A stretch of DNA of 64,000 nucleotides from JAISFI01 sp031553775 (GTDB taxonomy: Bacteria; Bacteroidota; Bacteroidia; Bacteroidales; Azobacteroidaceae). The translations under genes were made by a program, and so were the position numbers. Every line of letters starts with the position of its first letter. The stretch's first letter is position 1. The stretch covers positions 1-64,000 of the forward strand of contig JAVBLA010000022.1 in NCBI GenBank assembly GCA_031553775.1, written 5' to 3'. Below the pieces are notes generated by a model, which did no database searches, was not told the origin of the DNA, and saw only the letters and a program-made list of their open reading frames with translations. Shown here in pieces: positions 25,474 through 35,641 of this stretch.

Positions 25474-25512
25474 AAAAAACAGGAGCTGAAATTCAATCAA
25501 CCCCTGTTTTTT
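25474..25512. terminator. Bidirectional terminator between the array and the T9SS protease gene
   Basis: AAAAAACAGG (25474-25483) pairs with CCTGTTTTTT (25503-25512). It ends the minus-strand 25529-31408 gene and would block read-through into the array from that side. 25382-25473 holds no gene; CTGTTACAATGAAC at 25418-25431 may be an eroded repeat fragment. Confidence 0.8.
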
Positions 25513-25528
25513 TATAGAATAGAAGAAC

Positions 25529-28500
25529 TTAGTTTTTCACAACCTTATAAGTCCTTTGTCCTTCTGAACTTTGAATCGTTATCAGATAACTACCGTTACT
25601 CCAGTTATCTGTTGGTATGACAATCGATGTTTGCGAACCGGCAGGTTTGATTTTCTGTATCATTCTTCCTGTGATATCTGTGACGGTTATTCCGATGATC
25701 GGATCAGATTTGCTGTCGATATTCAGACTATTAACCACCGGATTCGGATATAACGATAATTGGTCGGCTTTGCCCAAATCCATAGAGACATTGGCTACTG
25801 TAATGCATGCTTTGTCTGTCTGGATTGATTCCGCTCCATTTCTGAATACGGAACTTACCGAATAGCAATAGTTCCCAATTACAGGGATGCTTCCATCTGT
25901 ATAGATTGTATCCGTAATACCGGAAGTAAGCAATACTTCATCACGGTATATATTATATGAGACATCAGGTATTCCCGGTGCAATAGACATGGCAATGTTC
26001 CAGTTGTAATTAATTCCAAGCAATTCATTAGCATACCAGTCGTTGCCAAGCAGGAAAAAGTTTCTGCCGGTTTTGATAGGTCCGGCATCGAGTCCGGCAG
26101 GAGCTGCGTCGTTCGGATAGGAGATGGTATAACCGACTTTCAATGGTTTTTTAATATCTATCAACACAGGAGATGTTAGATCTACCTTTGTGAGTTCCAT
26201 TAATTTATAAGTGCTTAACGGCTGAGAATAGATCATTTCATCATTTTGCCAGATTTTCAGAACGCAGGATGTCGGAGCAGAAGTCAAACCGATGTATACC
26301 GATCTGATTTCATAATTTTTATAATTTTCCAGGTCGGCCGGCAGCCATTGCGTGGCAGCTCCAAATTCCAAACCGTAATAACCCGTTCCTCCGTTAATAA
26401 CACCATTATCGAATCGCAGGACTACTTCGCTTTCCTCACTGGAACTTTTCAATTGTTTGGATGCAACCGGTTCCGGTAAGAATTGAACATTTGCCTGGGA
26501 TGGTATCTCTTTTATTCTTTCTTTGACAGATTTGCTGAAAATATCCTGGCTAATTTCCGGATTTTTCAGAATTTCCGGTTGTTTAATCTGTGCAGGGGGT
26601 GGATTTTTGCCGATATAAATATCATCTAACTGGAAGAAAAATCCGCTGGTAGATACGCAGTTGATCGCAACATATTTTGCTTCAGGAGGTACTGTGTAGC
26701 GGAAATTGGTCCAATCGCCCGGAACCTCCACATAATTACCCGGAGATACTTCATGAGTAAAATCTCCCTGTGCTTTTCCTGTTGTGGAATACACGACCCG
26801 CATACGCTCCAGTTTTTTGCCGGGATCGTATGTCTTGGCATAAAAAGAAATAGAGAAGGACTCTTTATATCCTAGTTCCGGACTGATCATCCAGTCGTTA
26901 TTCGTACTAGCCTGTCCGTCTACATTAGGTGCGAAACATCCGAAATACTGGTCTCCGCTATGAGCCAGAATCTGTGGAAATGAAACGGCAGGTGTCATCT
27001 GTTTCGGATTCAATACGATAAAGGCCATTTTTTCATATTCTCCCGGGAAGTTAGTCGCACCGAGTCCCCAGGTGTATTGATCATCTCCATCGATATACGA
27101 CCAGCCTATAGGTCCCCTGGAATTGATATTGAAGGCATAATGATCTTCCGCATCATCAAAATATTCCGCATTTTCCGGATCGATAACATAGGCTTTGGGT
27201 GTCTCCCACTTCAGGGTAGTCCATTGCGTGTTTTCTTTTACTGTGGCTGTCAGGTTTTCTACATTAGGTCCGGCCTGACAAACGGTAATTGTTTTGGTGA
27301 TACCGCCTGCATTCAGGGTGATGGTTCCTGTCCGGTATTTTTCCTTACTTTCACTACATGAGTAAGAAAAAGCGCAGTTGCTTCCTGCATTTCCCACACC
27401 ATTTTGTATTTTGATCCAAGATACGTTAGAAGTCGCTTTCCATGCAAGATTGCTGGAGAATGATACGGTTTCCGTATTGGTATCAATATTATTTTTGTTA
27501 TATTTCAACGGAGAATTCATCTCCAAATTAACATAAGTAATATGTGGCACAATATTTAGGGATATAGGTTGTGTTGCAGGGTAGGTGCCATAAGTGTACC
27601 AATATCCGTTATAATACAAAACAGCAGTGCTATTTCCATCCTCCCGTATACCAGAGCTTGTGATTCCAAAACCACCGGCTTTACTCACACCATCACTTCC
27701 TTTCATCTTTAATCCTGACACTGAAATAAAGAAAGCATCTGAAATTCCGATGGGTTGAGGAAATTTAAAGGTGTGATATCCGTTTCCTTTGGGTAACAAG
27801 TCGGCTATATCTATATCCATGCTATAAAATACAGGTCCGGGTTCTCCATAAGAATCTTTTCTTTGAGAATGAACATTGATTTGTAATTTACCAAAAGATG
27901 TTACATTCGGAGGAAATACGAATAACATTTTTACTTCTGTTAATGAAATAGGAGCTTCCGGTGCTTCGAAATATTCAGCGATAACATCATAATTGTTGTT
28001 GGCTCCGGTAAGGTAACCATAAGCAAAATTCCAGGAGAAGCCAACTCCTTTATCTCCCCGGGGCATATTCCAGATGGAGTCGGGTTCATAGCCTACCGAT
28101 ATAAACTTTTCATCTCTGAATGATGCCTGGCCGCTAGTGTTGGAAACTTTCAATCCCAAGGGGTATTTCCCGGCTACATTGTATGTTGTTTCAACTTTCT
28201 TGTAATTGGACGAAGACGGATCTCCTCCTCCCAGTTCCCATTCCCATTGGGTTGGTACATTTTCGCTTTGGTCGGTATACAATACCCTTCCTCCGGTAGG
28301 TATGTAAATCCCATGGTTTTCCTGGCGGATATATCCTCCGGTGTATGAAAAATTCAACTTGGGTGTATCTCCGGTTACAGTTACAGCTCCGGAAAAAGTT
28401 TTTTCGTTTTCTCCTATTGTGTTCTTGACTTTTAACGTAACATCATAGGTTCCCTTTTCCATATAAGTAATCAATGGATGTTGCGCATTGCTGGTTGACG

Positions 28501-31408
28501 GTGTTCCTCCCGGGAAACTCCATTCCCAGGTTACAGCAGGACCGGTGGAATAATCCGTAAATTGAATGGATTCACTTTCTTTAATGGTGGCTTTTCCGGA
28601 AAAATAGGTTGGTGCCGAAATCTTTATTCCATCGAGGGCGATTGACTCTCCGTTTATCCCATAATACCTCCATCTGAGCAATACATTTTTCTCAACGTAT
28701 GTTATCGGTATATGGATTGTTTGTTTGTACCAACCATATGGTACATTCGACAAGCCTGTTACTGCCGGGTCATTGGTCCATAATTCCTCCCATGTAGTAC
28801 CCTTATCGGCCGATATGGAAAATGAAAGCGGAGCATTAGCATAAAACGATCCTCCATAATTAGCATAGAATTCGGCAACCGTATTCGGTTGGATATATAA
28901 TGATGGTGTAACCAGCCAGGTGTCGACTACGTTACTCTCATCGTATTCTACAACAGCAGAGAAGGAACTATACGGATCGATCTCATTGAAAAGCCCATCC
29001 TTGAGATTGAGCTGGCTCCAGGCTTTTGAACTTACTCCCGGTTTCTTAATATCCCATCCGGAAGGAGGGAATACGTCTTCTTCATCGAATCCTTCTTTCA
29101 GAGCAAGTTCTTCAATGACGGTAAATTTTGCTACCGGTTGTTGCGGAGGACACCTGTCGATCGTGAAACCTGTTACCGGACGGTTTCCGTTAACTGTACC
29201 TGTTCCTGCCGGTAAATCTGTTGTCGCGGATATCCATTGTTGATGCGTATTGGCTTTTACATTGTATAAGACACTAGCCGATGAATAACCGGAAGTTCCT
29301 TCTGTAGTAGCCTGCACCATTACTTTCAGTGATTTTGTTCCGGAATAGATAAAGGGAGCATCCAGCGTTACTGCATTCCAGCCTGTAACGCTTTTCCATG
29401 TACCGGAGCTGGTATATACTAAAGTTGCTCCTGTAATTTCATTAGACCATGCAGCAGCGTTCTGAGTCGTTTCGTCTACTTCTTTCATGTATACTTTCAG
29501 GGTCCTGTTAAGTGGAAGGTCCTTGTTGGTATACCAGGCAATCTGGGTAATGTATCCGGAGCCATTTATTTCTGCACTTGTATAGATAGTGGAACTGAAA
29601 GTCTGGTGTTGTTCTGCTCCCAGAGGGAACTGGGACGGTTGTGCTCCGGTAGCGCTTCCAACTGTTACTCCTTCCGGGCAATTATTTGTTTTTACTTTTG
29701 CAGAGATATAGGCATGAGCCACTTTTTGGGTTTCTTTATCGGTTCCTTTATTGATAATCAGGCTTACGTCGTATTTACCTGCATTATAATAAGTAACAAG
29801 CGGCGGATTTTTTTCAGTAGAAGAAGAAGGTGCTCCTCCCGGGAATGACCATTCGTAAGTATCAGCTCCGGAAGAAAGGTTGGTAAATTTCACCTGTTCC
29901 ATCGCATAAATTTCCGTTTTATTGGAAGTAAAGTTAGCGATCGGGTTTCCTGAAAGGTGATATATTCCTTCAAGTGCCATGATTTCTGACCCTACAGGGT
30001 CCAGGTAGTGATCCATTCTTCTGGAAGGATCTTCTCCTGCCTGGTTCCAGTGGTACCAGAGTTTACCGTACAGATTGTCTCCGCCCGGGTTTCCGCATTT
30101 GGCATCACCTCCGGAAAGCGCTCCTACGATCAATCCGTTCTGATTGAAGAGGGGAGAACCCGAGGACCCACCTTCCGCCGCACTGTGTCCGTTGGGTGTT
30201 TGTACATAGTTGACGCACCAGTGGGCACCTAAAGCGCTTTCACTGCTCCATCTTACATCTCTTGCCGGAGTAATATAAGTAGCGATTTTTTTCAGATCGT
30301 TGGCCGGATGGTGTATACCTACACCACTGGTAGCTGCAATATTCGACCGGTCCCAACCATTGTAATATACATCATAGTCTTCCGGAATCATTTGATTGAG
30401 TCTCAACAGGGCGCCGTCGGAACCTCCTTCGATAGGAATCTGCACCAGGGGAGTGGCTCCAACCATTGTTTTTGTTGTAGTAGGTTCGGTACTTATATTG
30501 GCACACGATGGAGCTTCATAGTGGAAGTAAAAAATCATCTGGCTAAAGGTTGCCTGGCTGATACCTCCATAGCAATGGGCGGCAGATAACCAGTAAGGAG
30601 TCATATCCTGAGCGGTGTTGTTGACCAAAGAGCCGCTACATAATACAATACTGCTTCCCTGTGTGAAAGTGGTTTTTCCCACTCCTTTTTTTTGATTGAT
30701 CCAGTTTTCTCCTTCTTCACAGTTGATGTTTACCTGCGTGCTGCAGGATTCTCCTACTCTCAGGGAAGGTTGTTTTTGTATCCGGATGTGGTTATATCCG
30801 TATCCTACACCACTGATCACGATTTGTTCGTGGTTAGGATCTCCGGTTGTGTCCCTTCTTTTTACAGTTTTTGTGAATTCAGACGGAAGTTCCGGTATTA
30901 TTGGCCTTTCGTATTCCAGGGTGATTATATCCCCGGCGACCAGTTCTGTGGCAAATTCTTCTCCATAGCTGTTTGTTTCATGGGTGTAAGCTCCCAGAAC
31001 CTGTGTTTTATCCTGGTTATAGATAAATAATTTTCCTCCTTCGGGGATGTAAAATTTATCATAAAAGAGGGTAATGGCTAAAGCTCCCTTTGCTTCGATT
31101 GAAAGGCGCCAAATTTCCTGTCCGTTAGGTAGCAGAATCCATTCACCTGAATGATCGGTATCGAATTCTACTGGAATTTTCATCCCGATCCGTAACGGAC
31201 TTCCTGAAGACTGGTTTTCGATGTCTTCCTTTTTTAGTTGGTCTACATTAAACCCGATGCGTACGTATTCGGGTAAACTGGAACTGCGCAATTCGTTTTT
31301 GTAAGCAAAACTTTGCGGAATACCTCCTTCACTTTTTTGTGAAAAGGCAATGCTACCCCCCGCAAGGACGAGGAGTAGCATAAACATTGTTTTTTTGAAT
31401 AAGTTCAT
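25529..31408 (-). CDS. Giant secreted S1 (lysyl-endopeptidase-like) protease with PKD, BACON and T9SS sorting domains
   Basis: A 1959-aa secreted protein. In order: signal peptide (MNLFKKTMFMLLLVLAGGSIAF in part), an N-terminal prodomain, a trypsin-fold domain with the His278 site PYWLSAAHCYGG, Asp331 in GGSDGALLRL and Ser416 in GGSSGSPLFNQNG, PKD-type repeats (TYEWSFPGGAPSSSTEKNP and similar), carbohydrate-binding-like jelly-roll segments, a BACON-like domain (ATSNVSWIKIQNG), a cleaved-adhesin-type module, and a C-terminal T9SS sorting tail (LSLYPNPVVNSLNI ending YKVVKN). The GGSSGSP serine site resembles Achromobacter lysyl endopeptidase, so cleavage after Lys is a reasonable guess. It should be exported by the Sec then T9SS route. 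Confidence 0.88.
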   Translation of the reverse strand: MNLFKKTMFMLLLVLAGGSIAFSQKSEGGIPQSFAYKNELRSSSLPEYVRIGFNVDQLKKEDIENQSSGSPLRIGMKIPVEFDTDHSGEWILLPNGQEIWRLSIEAKGALAITLFYDKFYIPEGGKLFIYNQDKTQVLGAYTHETNSYGEEFATELVAGDIITLEYERPIIPELPSEFTKTVKRRDTTGDPNHEQIVISGVGYGYNHIRIQKQPSLRVGESCSTQVNINCEEGENWINQKKGVGKTTFTQGSSIVLCSGSLVNNTAQDMTPYWLSAAHCYGGISQATFSQMIFYFHYEAPSCANISTEPTTTKTMVGATPLVQIPIEGGSDGALLRLNQMIPEDYDVYYNGWDRSNIAATSGVGIHHPANDLKKIATYITPARDVRWSSESALGAHWCVNYVQTPNGHSAAEGGSSGSPLFNQNGLIVGALSGGDAKCGNPGGDNLYGKLWYHWNQAGEDPSRRMDHYLDPVGSEIMALEGIYHLSGNPIANFTSNKTEIYAMEQVKFTNLSSGADTYEWSFPGGAPSSSTEKNPPLVTYYNAGKYDVSLIINKGTDKETQKVAHAYISAKVKTNNCPEGVTVGSATGAQPSQFPLGAEQHQTFSSTIYTSAEINGSGYITQIAWYTNKDLPLNRTLKVYMKEVDETTQNAAAWSNEITGATLVYTSSGTWKSVTGWNAVTLDAPFIYSGTKSLKVMVQATTEGTSGYSSASVLYNVKANTHQQWISATTDLPAGTGTVNGNRPVTGFTIDRCPPQQPVAKFTVIEELALKEGFDEEDVFPPSGWDIKKPGVSSKAWSQLNLKDGLFNEIDPYSSFSAVVEYDESNVVDTWLVTPSLYIQPNTVAEFYANYGGSFYANAPLSFSISADKGTTWEELWTNDPAVTGLSNVPYGWYKQTIHIPITYVEKNVLLRWRYYGINGESIALDGIKISAPTYFSGKATIKESESIQFTDYSTGPAVTWEWSFPGGTPSTSNAQHPLITYMEKGTYDVTLKVKNTIGENEKTFSGAVTVTGDTPKLNFSYTGGYIRQENHGIYIPTGGRVLYTDQSENVPTQWEWELGGGDPSSSNYKKVETTYNVAGKYPLGLKVSNTSGQASFRDEKFISVGYEPDSIWNMPRGDKGVGFSWNFAYGYLTGANNNYDVIAEYFEAPEAPISLTEVKMLFVFPPNVTSFGKLQINVHSQRKDSYGEPGPVFYSMDIDIADLLPKGNGYHTFKFPQPIGISDAFFISVSGLKMKGSDGVSKAGGFGITSSGIREDGNSTAVLYYNGYWYTYGTYPATQPISLNIVPHITYVNLEMNSPLKYNKNNIDTNTETVSFSSNLAWKATSNVSWIKIQNGVGNAGSNCAFSYSCSESKEKYRTGTITLNAGGITKTITVCQAGPNVENLTATVKENTQWTTLKWETPKAYVIDPENAEYFDDAEDHYAFNINSRGPIGWSYIDGDDQYTWGLGATNFPGEYEKMAFIVLNPKQMTPAVSFPQILAHSGDQYFGCFAPNVDGQASTNNDWMISPELGYKESFSISFYAKTYDPGKKLERMRVVYSTTGKAQGDFTHEVSPGNYVEVPGDWTNFRYTVPPEAKYVAINCVSTSGFFFQLDDIYIGKNPPPAQIKQPEILKNPEISQDIFSKSVKERIKEIPSQANVQFLPEPVASKQLKSSSEESEVVLRFDNGVINGGTGYYGLEFGAATQWLPADLENYKNYEIRSVYIGLTSAPTSCVLKIWQNDEMIYSQPLSTYKLMELTKVDLTSPVLIDIKKPLKVGYTISYPNDAAPAGLDAGPIKTGRNFFLLGNDWYANELLGINYNWNIAMSIAPGIPDVSYNIYRDEVLLTSGITDTIYTDGSIPVIGNYCYSVSSVFRNGAESIQTDKACITVANVSMDLGKADQLSLYPNPVVNSLNIDSKSDPIIGITVTDITGRMIQKIKPAGSQTSIVIPTDNWSNGSYLITIQSSEGQRTYKVVKN

Positions 31409-31413
31409 TGGTT

Positions 31414-34400
31414 TTATTTAACTATAATTTGTTTGGTTTCGATATTTCCTTCTGCCGTTTGTATTTTCAGGTAGTATACACCAGGTACATAACCTGAAAC
31501 ATCAATAGAAGAAATGGCGGACGGATAACCGGCAACTATTTTTCCCATCAGGTTATATACAGATACGGCTATGATATCTCCATCAATATACAAGGTGCTA
31601 TTAACCGGATTCGGATACAATGAAATGATATTTCTGGAAACGGACTTACAATCTGTGTATACACCACTTACAACATATTCTATGGTATAAGTCAACTCAG
31701 CGAATGCCGGATTTGTCATATTACAGGTAAGCAGAACTCCGGAAAGACCCGGGCTGACGGAGAATCTACCACCTCCCAGAGATGTCATTCCCGGAACCAG
31801 GATATTAGCAGTTGTTGCCCGGAGTCCCGGATCCTCTTTCGACCATTGGTAGGAAGTAGTACCTTCCATATATTCGCTGCTCAGGTCGATGATTCCCTCT
31901 TCTTTTTGAACAATACCCCCATCTGTTTTTTTTTGTGGAGCATAAATATAGTTTTCTCCTGCAGGTAATACCGGCAATGAGGAAAATTTTAGAAAGTTAT
32001 TGCTGCAATTAACCAGTGCTTGTGCATCTAATCCGGTAGCTAAAGATAATCCCGTTAACTCGTTGCGGTCGCAGAGTAAGGTCTTTAAGTACTCTAAGGA
32101 TGTCAAATCCAACGTTCCTGCCAGTTTTTTATTGCTCCAGAGGATGGATTCTACTCTTTTCGGGTTGGTTGCCGACCAGTAAATACCGGTGGTTTCGTTT
32201 TCCGAGGTGGCAGGATCCCAGCTTTCAATATCGGCAATCCCTAATTGGGTTCCATTATTTATACCGGCTTCCGAACTGTTTTGATTGAAGAAGTCCTTCA
32301 GAGAGCTTATTTCAGTTTCGTTGTAAGTAATAACTTCCTGATAATCATTAGTAGCAACTTTATACAACAATGTAAGCTTATCAAAAGCCGGATTCTTCAT
32401 TTCGCAGAGAAGGGTAGAATTAGCTAAAGAAGTACTTGCATTAAAAGTTCCGTCGTCATTACTTGTGATCAGATCAGTGATGGCTGTTTTAGTAGCTCCT
32501 GACAGTTTGTACCATGTATAAGTAGTGCTTCCTTCCATATATTCACTGCTGAGATCGATCAGGTCTGTAACTTCGATTGTTCCTCCACGAATGGTATCCT
32601 GTGGAGAATAAGTAAGGGTTATGGTGTAATCTGTATTAGCAGGTAATGTAGAAAATTTAAGTTTCTGATTGGATACGTTACAGGTAACTTTTGCCAATTC
32701 TCTGTCAACCAAAGGCATTTTGATGGAAGAAAGATAAGCAGAGCCTATAGTCATTGCATGACATGCCAGGGTAGTAAACTTCGGCATTTCAATTCCGGAT
32801 AAATCCAGTTCCTGGTATTTGTTGTAATAAGCATTCAAAGTAGTAAGGGCATCGTAAATTTCCCCGGGAAAAGAGATTGAGGTAACCGATGCACTGAATA
32901 CCGCAATACTGGACAGCTTAGGTGCTGTTGCAGGCATAGTAAGTTCTATCTCAGCGGTATTATTGGATACATCTATTTTACCCAGTTCAGGAGCTGTTTC
33001 CGGGAAGACCAATTGGCGCAACCTGTTTCCCCTGGCATCTATGGTCGTAAGTTTATTGGCAGTTGCTGCAAAAATAACAGTATCCAGTTTATTTGTACTG
33101 GTGGTAGTGTAAATATTACAGATTATCAGCTCGGAAAATACGGATAAATCCAGTTTTCCGGAAATACCTTTGTTGTACCATTGAATATCTTTTACCCTCT
33201 TAGGAACAGATGCATCCCATGTCAGGCTGGCATCGTTGATTCCGGGATTCCAATTGTCAATGTCGGCGACTCCTAATTTGGAACCGTTAGTATTTGTTTC
33301 GTCTGCCGACATCTGTGCCATATACGATTTTAATACATCGATTTCGTCTGCGTTATAGTCAGTGATGCTGGGTGCCTGGTTAATAGTTATATCGTCTAAT
33401 AATATCCAGGGACCGCTTGATGTGTTTGTTGCATTTAATTCTCCTTCGAATGCAATTTGATAGGAGGCGGAGGGGTTCGGCAAAGAAGTAACTTGTTTAA
33501 GATATTTTCCTGCGCTGGAAGGACCTGTAGTCGCATTTGAGGCGCTACGATCCGGAATGGTTAGTAATAAATTCCATGGGTCGACAGGACTTACTCTATA
33601 ATACACTCTTAAAATGTTTACTTTTCCTGCAGGTCCCCAAATGTAGCTATAAAAAGTGAGCATAGGATTACTCAAAGATGAGAAATCCATCGTAGGAGTT
33701 ATTAACTTTCCGGTTACAGTTCCGGTTGTAGCTTTTGTGCCTCCGTAAGCCGCTTTGTAGGAGCCTGTGTTTGCGTATCCTCCAGTCGCACTTGTAGGTG
33801 CAAGCCAACTGGCATTTGTGTTACTGTTCTCCTGAGTCCATTCGGAAGGAATGGCTTTTGCCGTTTCAAATCCTTCTGTATAGGGAAATGTATTGATTTG
33901 AGCGATAAATTTATTAATAGTAACCTTATATAACAATGTGAGTTTTTCAAAAGCAGCATTTTTCATTTCACAGAGGAGGGAAGAACCGGCTAATGAAAAG
34001 TTCGCATTAAAAGTTCCGTCATTATTGCTTGTGATCTCGTCTGTAATAGCTGTTTTACTGGATCCTTCTATCTTGTACCATGTATAAGTAGTGTTTCCTC
34101 CCAGATATTCGCTGCTGAGATCGATCAAATCTGTTACCTCGATTGTACCTCCACGAATGGTATCCTGTGGAGAATAGGTAAGAGTCAAGGTATAGCTTGT
34201 ATTTCTGGGTAAGGTGGAAAATTTAAGTTTTTGATTGGACACGTTACAGGTGACAGCTGCTTTATCCCTATCAACCACAGGCATCTTGATAGAAGAAAGA
34301 TATGCAGAACTTATATTAAATGCATGACATGACAGGGTTGTTAACTTCGGCATTTCAACTCCTGAAAAGTCCAACTCCCGGTATTTATTGTAAAGAAGAG

Positions 34401-35550
34401 TCAGTGTTGTCATGGCCTCATAAATTTCTCCGGGAAAGGAAATTGAAGTAATCGATGAGTTTTGTAATGTAATACTGGATAGTTTAGGCGCTGTAGCAGG
34501 CATAATAAGGTCTAACTCTACAGAGTTATTGGATATGTCTATTTTCCCTAATTCAGGAGTGGTTTCCGGGAGGATTAACTGACTCAGTCTGTTTCCCCTG
34601 GCATCTATGGTTGTAATCTTGTTAGCTGTTGCTGCAAAAATAACAGTATCTAATTTGTTGGTACTGGTGGTAGTATAAATATTACAAATGGTCAGTTCTG
34701 AAAATGGGGATAAATCCAGTTTCCCGGAAATGCCTTTGTTATACCACTGGATATCTTTCACCTGTTTTGGGGTAGAAGTATCCCAAGTAAGGCTTGCGTC
34801 GTTAATTCCGGGGTTCCAGTTATCAATATCATTAACTCCCAGTTTTGAACCATTTGTACTTGTTCCGTCTGCCGACATCTGGACCATATATGATTTTAAA
34901 GCAGCTACTTCATCAGCATCATAATCTGTGATGCTGGGAGCCTGATTAATGCTTATATCATCTAACATTATCCAGGGACCTGATGCCTGATTCGTGGAAT
35001 TTAATTCTCCTTCAAAAGCAATTTGATATGTGGAAGAGGGGTTTGGCAAAGAAGTTACTTGTTTAATGTATTTTCCTACGGCAGAAGGCCCAGAGGTCGC
35101 ATTTGAAGCACTACGGTCAGGAATGGTCAGCAATAAGTTCCATGATTCGGCGGGACTTGTTCTGTAATATACTCTTAAAATATTTACTTTTCCGGAAGGT
35201 CCCCAGATATAGCTATAAAAAGTAAGCATAGGATTACTCAAAGAAGAGAAATCCATAGTAGGAGTAATTAACTTCCCGATAACAGTACCGGTTGTTGTAT
35301 TCGTACCTCCATAAATAGCTTTATATGTACCTGTATTTGGGTATCCTCTTAATGAAGCAGTGGTAGGTACAGACCAACTGGCGTTCGAACTGCTATTTTC
35401 CTGAGTCCATTCGGAAGGAATAGCTTTTGCAGTTTCAAATCCTTCTGTATAGGGGAATGTATTGATTTGAGCAATAGCGGAATTCGCCCACCAACCGGCA
35501 GTAATCCATAATAACAGTAATAATGTAGTTGTAGTAATTTGTTTTTTCAT
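31414..35550 (-). CDS. Large T9SS-secreted protein with two tandem 523-aa repeats (cleaved-adhesin plus leucine-rich modules)
   Basis: A 1378-aa protein with a signal peptide (MKKQITTTTLLLLLWITAGW) and two nearly identical units, each starting INTFPYTEGFETAKAIPSEW. Each unit has a cleaved-adhesin/jelly-roll part followed by leucine-rich-like strands (LDLSPFSELTICNIYTTTST) and a small beta module. A shorter third leucine-rich section precedes the T9SS tail (SLYPNPVNSTLYIDG ending IIVK). The offset between copies is 1569 bp and the DNA is highly similar, so the duplication is recent or homogenised. It starts 5 nt upstream of the protease gene in transcription order and is probably co-transcribed. 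Likely a surface or secreted adhesin; binding target unknown. Confidence 0.85.
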   Translation of the reverse strand: MKKQITTTTLLLLLWITAGWWANSAIAQINTFPYTEGFETAKAIPSEWTQENSSSNASWSVPTTASLRGYPNTGTYKAIYGGTNTTTGTVIGKLITPTMDFSSLSNPMLTFYSYIWGPSGKVNILRVYYRTSPAESWNLLLTIPDRSASNATSGPSAVGKYIKQVTSLPNPSSTYQIAFEGELNSTNQASGPWIMLDDISINQAPSITDYDADEVAALKSYMVQMSADGTSTNGSKLGVNDIDNWNPGINDASLTWDTSTPKQVKDIQWYNKGISGKLDLSPFSELTICNIYTTTSTNKLDTVIFAATANKITTIDARGNRLSQLILPETTPELGKIDISNNSVELDLIMPATAPKLSSITLQNSSITSISFPGEIYEAMTTLTLLYNKYRELDFSGVEMPKLTTLSCHAFNISSAYLSSIKMPVVDRDKAAVTCNVSNQKLKFSTLPRNTSYTLTLTYSPQDTIRGGTIEVTDLIDLSSEYLGGNTTYTWYKIEGSSKTAITDEITSNNDGTFNANFSLAGSSLLCEMKNAAFEKLTLLYKVTINKFIAQINTFPYTEGFETAKAIPSEWTQENSNTNASWLAPTSATGGYANTGSYKAAYGGTKATTGTVTGKLITPTMDFSSLSNPMLTFYSYIWGPAGKVNILRVYYRVSPVDPWNLLLTIPDRSASNATTGPSSAGKYLKQVTSLPNPSASYQIAFEGELNATNTSSGPWILLDDITINQAPSITDYNADEIDVLKSYMAQMSADETNTNGSKLGVADIDNWNPGINDASLTWDASVPKRVKDIQWYNKGISGKLDLSVFSELIICNIYTTTSTNKLDTVIFAATANKLTTIDARGNRLRQLVFPETAPELGKIDVSNNTAEIELTMPATAPKLSSIAVFSASVTSISFPGEIYDALTTLNAYYNKYQELDLSGIEMPKFTTLACHAMTIGSAYLSSIKMPLVDRELAKVTCNVSNQKLKFSTLPANTDYTITLTYSPQDTIRGGTIEVTDLIDLSSEYMEGSTTYTWYKLSGATKTAITDLITSNDDGTFNASTSLANSTLLCEMKNPAFDKLTLLYKVATNDYQEVITYNETEISSLKDFFNQNSSEAGINNGTQLGIADIESWDPATSENETTGIYWSATNPKRVESILWSNKKLAGTLDLTSLEYLKTLLCDRNELTGLSLATGLDAQALVNCSNNFLKFSSLPVLPAGENYIYAPQKKTDGGIVQKEEGIIDLSSEYMEGTTSYQWSKEDPGLRATTANILVPGMTSLGGGRFSVSPGLSGVLLTCNMTNPAFAELTYTIEYVVSGVYTDCKSVSRNIISLYPNPVNSTLYIDGDIIAVSVYNLMGKIVAGYPSAISSIDVSGYVPGVYYLKIQTAEGNIETKQIIVK

Positions 35551-35641
35551 TTTTTGTATTCTAAAATATTTGATTACAGGAATTTATTAAACAACCCATG
35601 GCATATACGTGCTATATATGCCATGGGACGATCAGAGGTTA

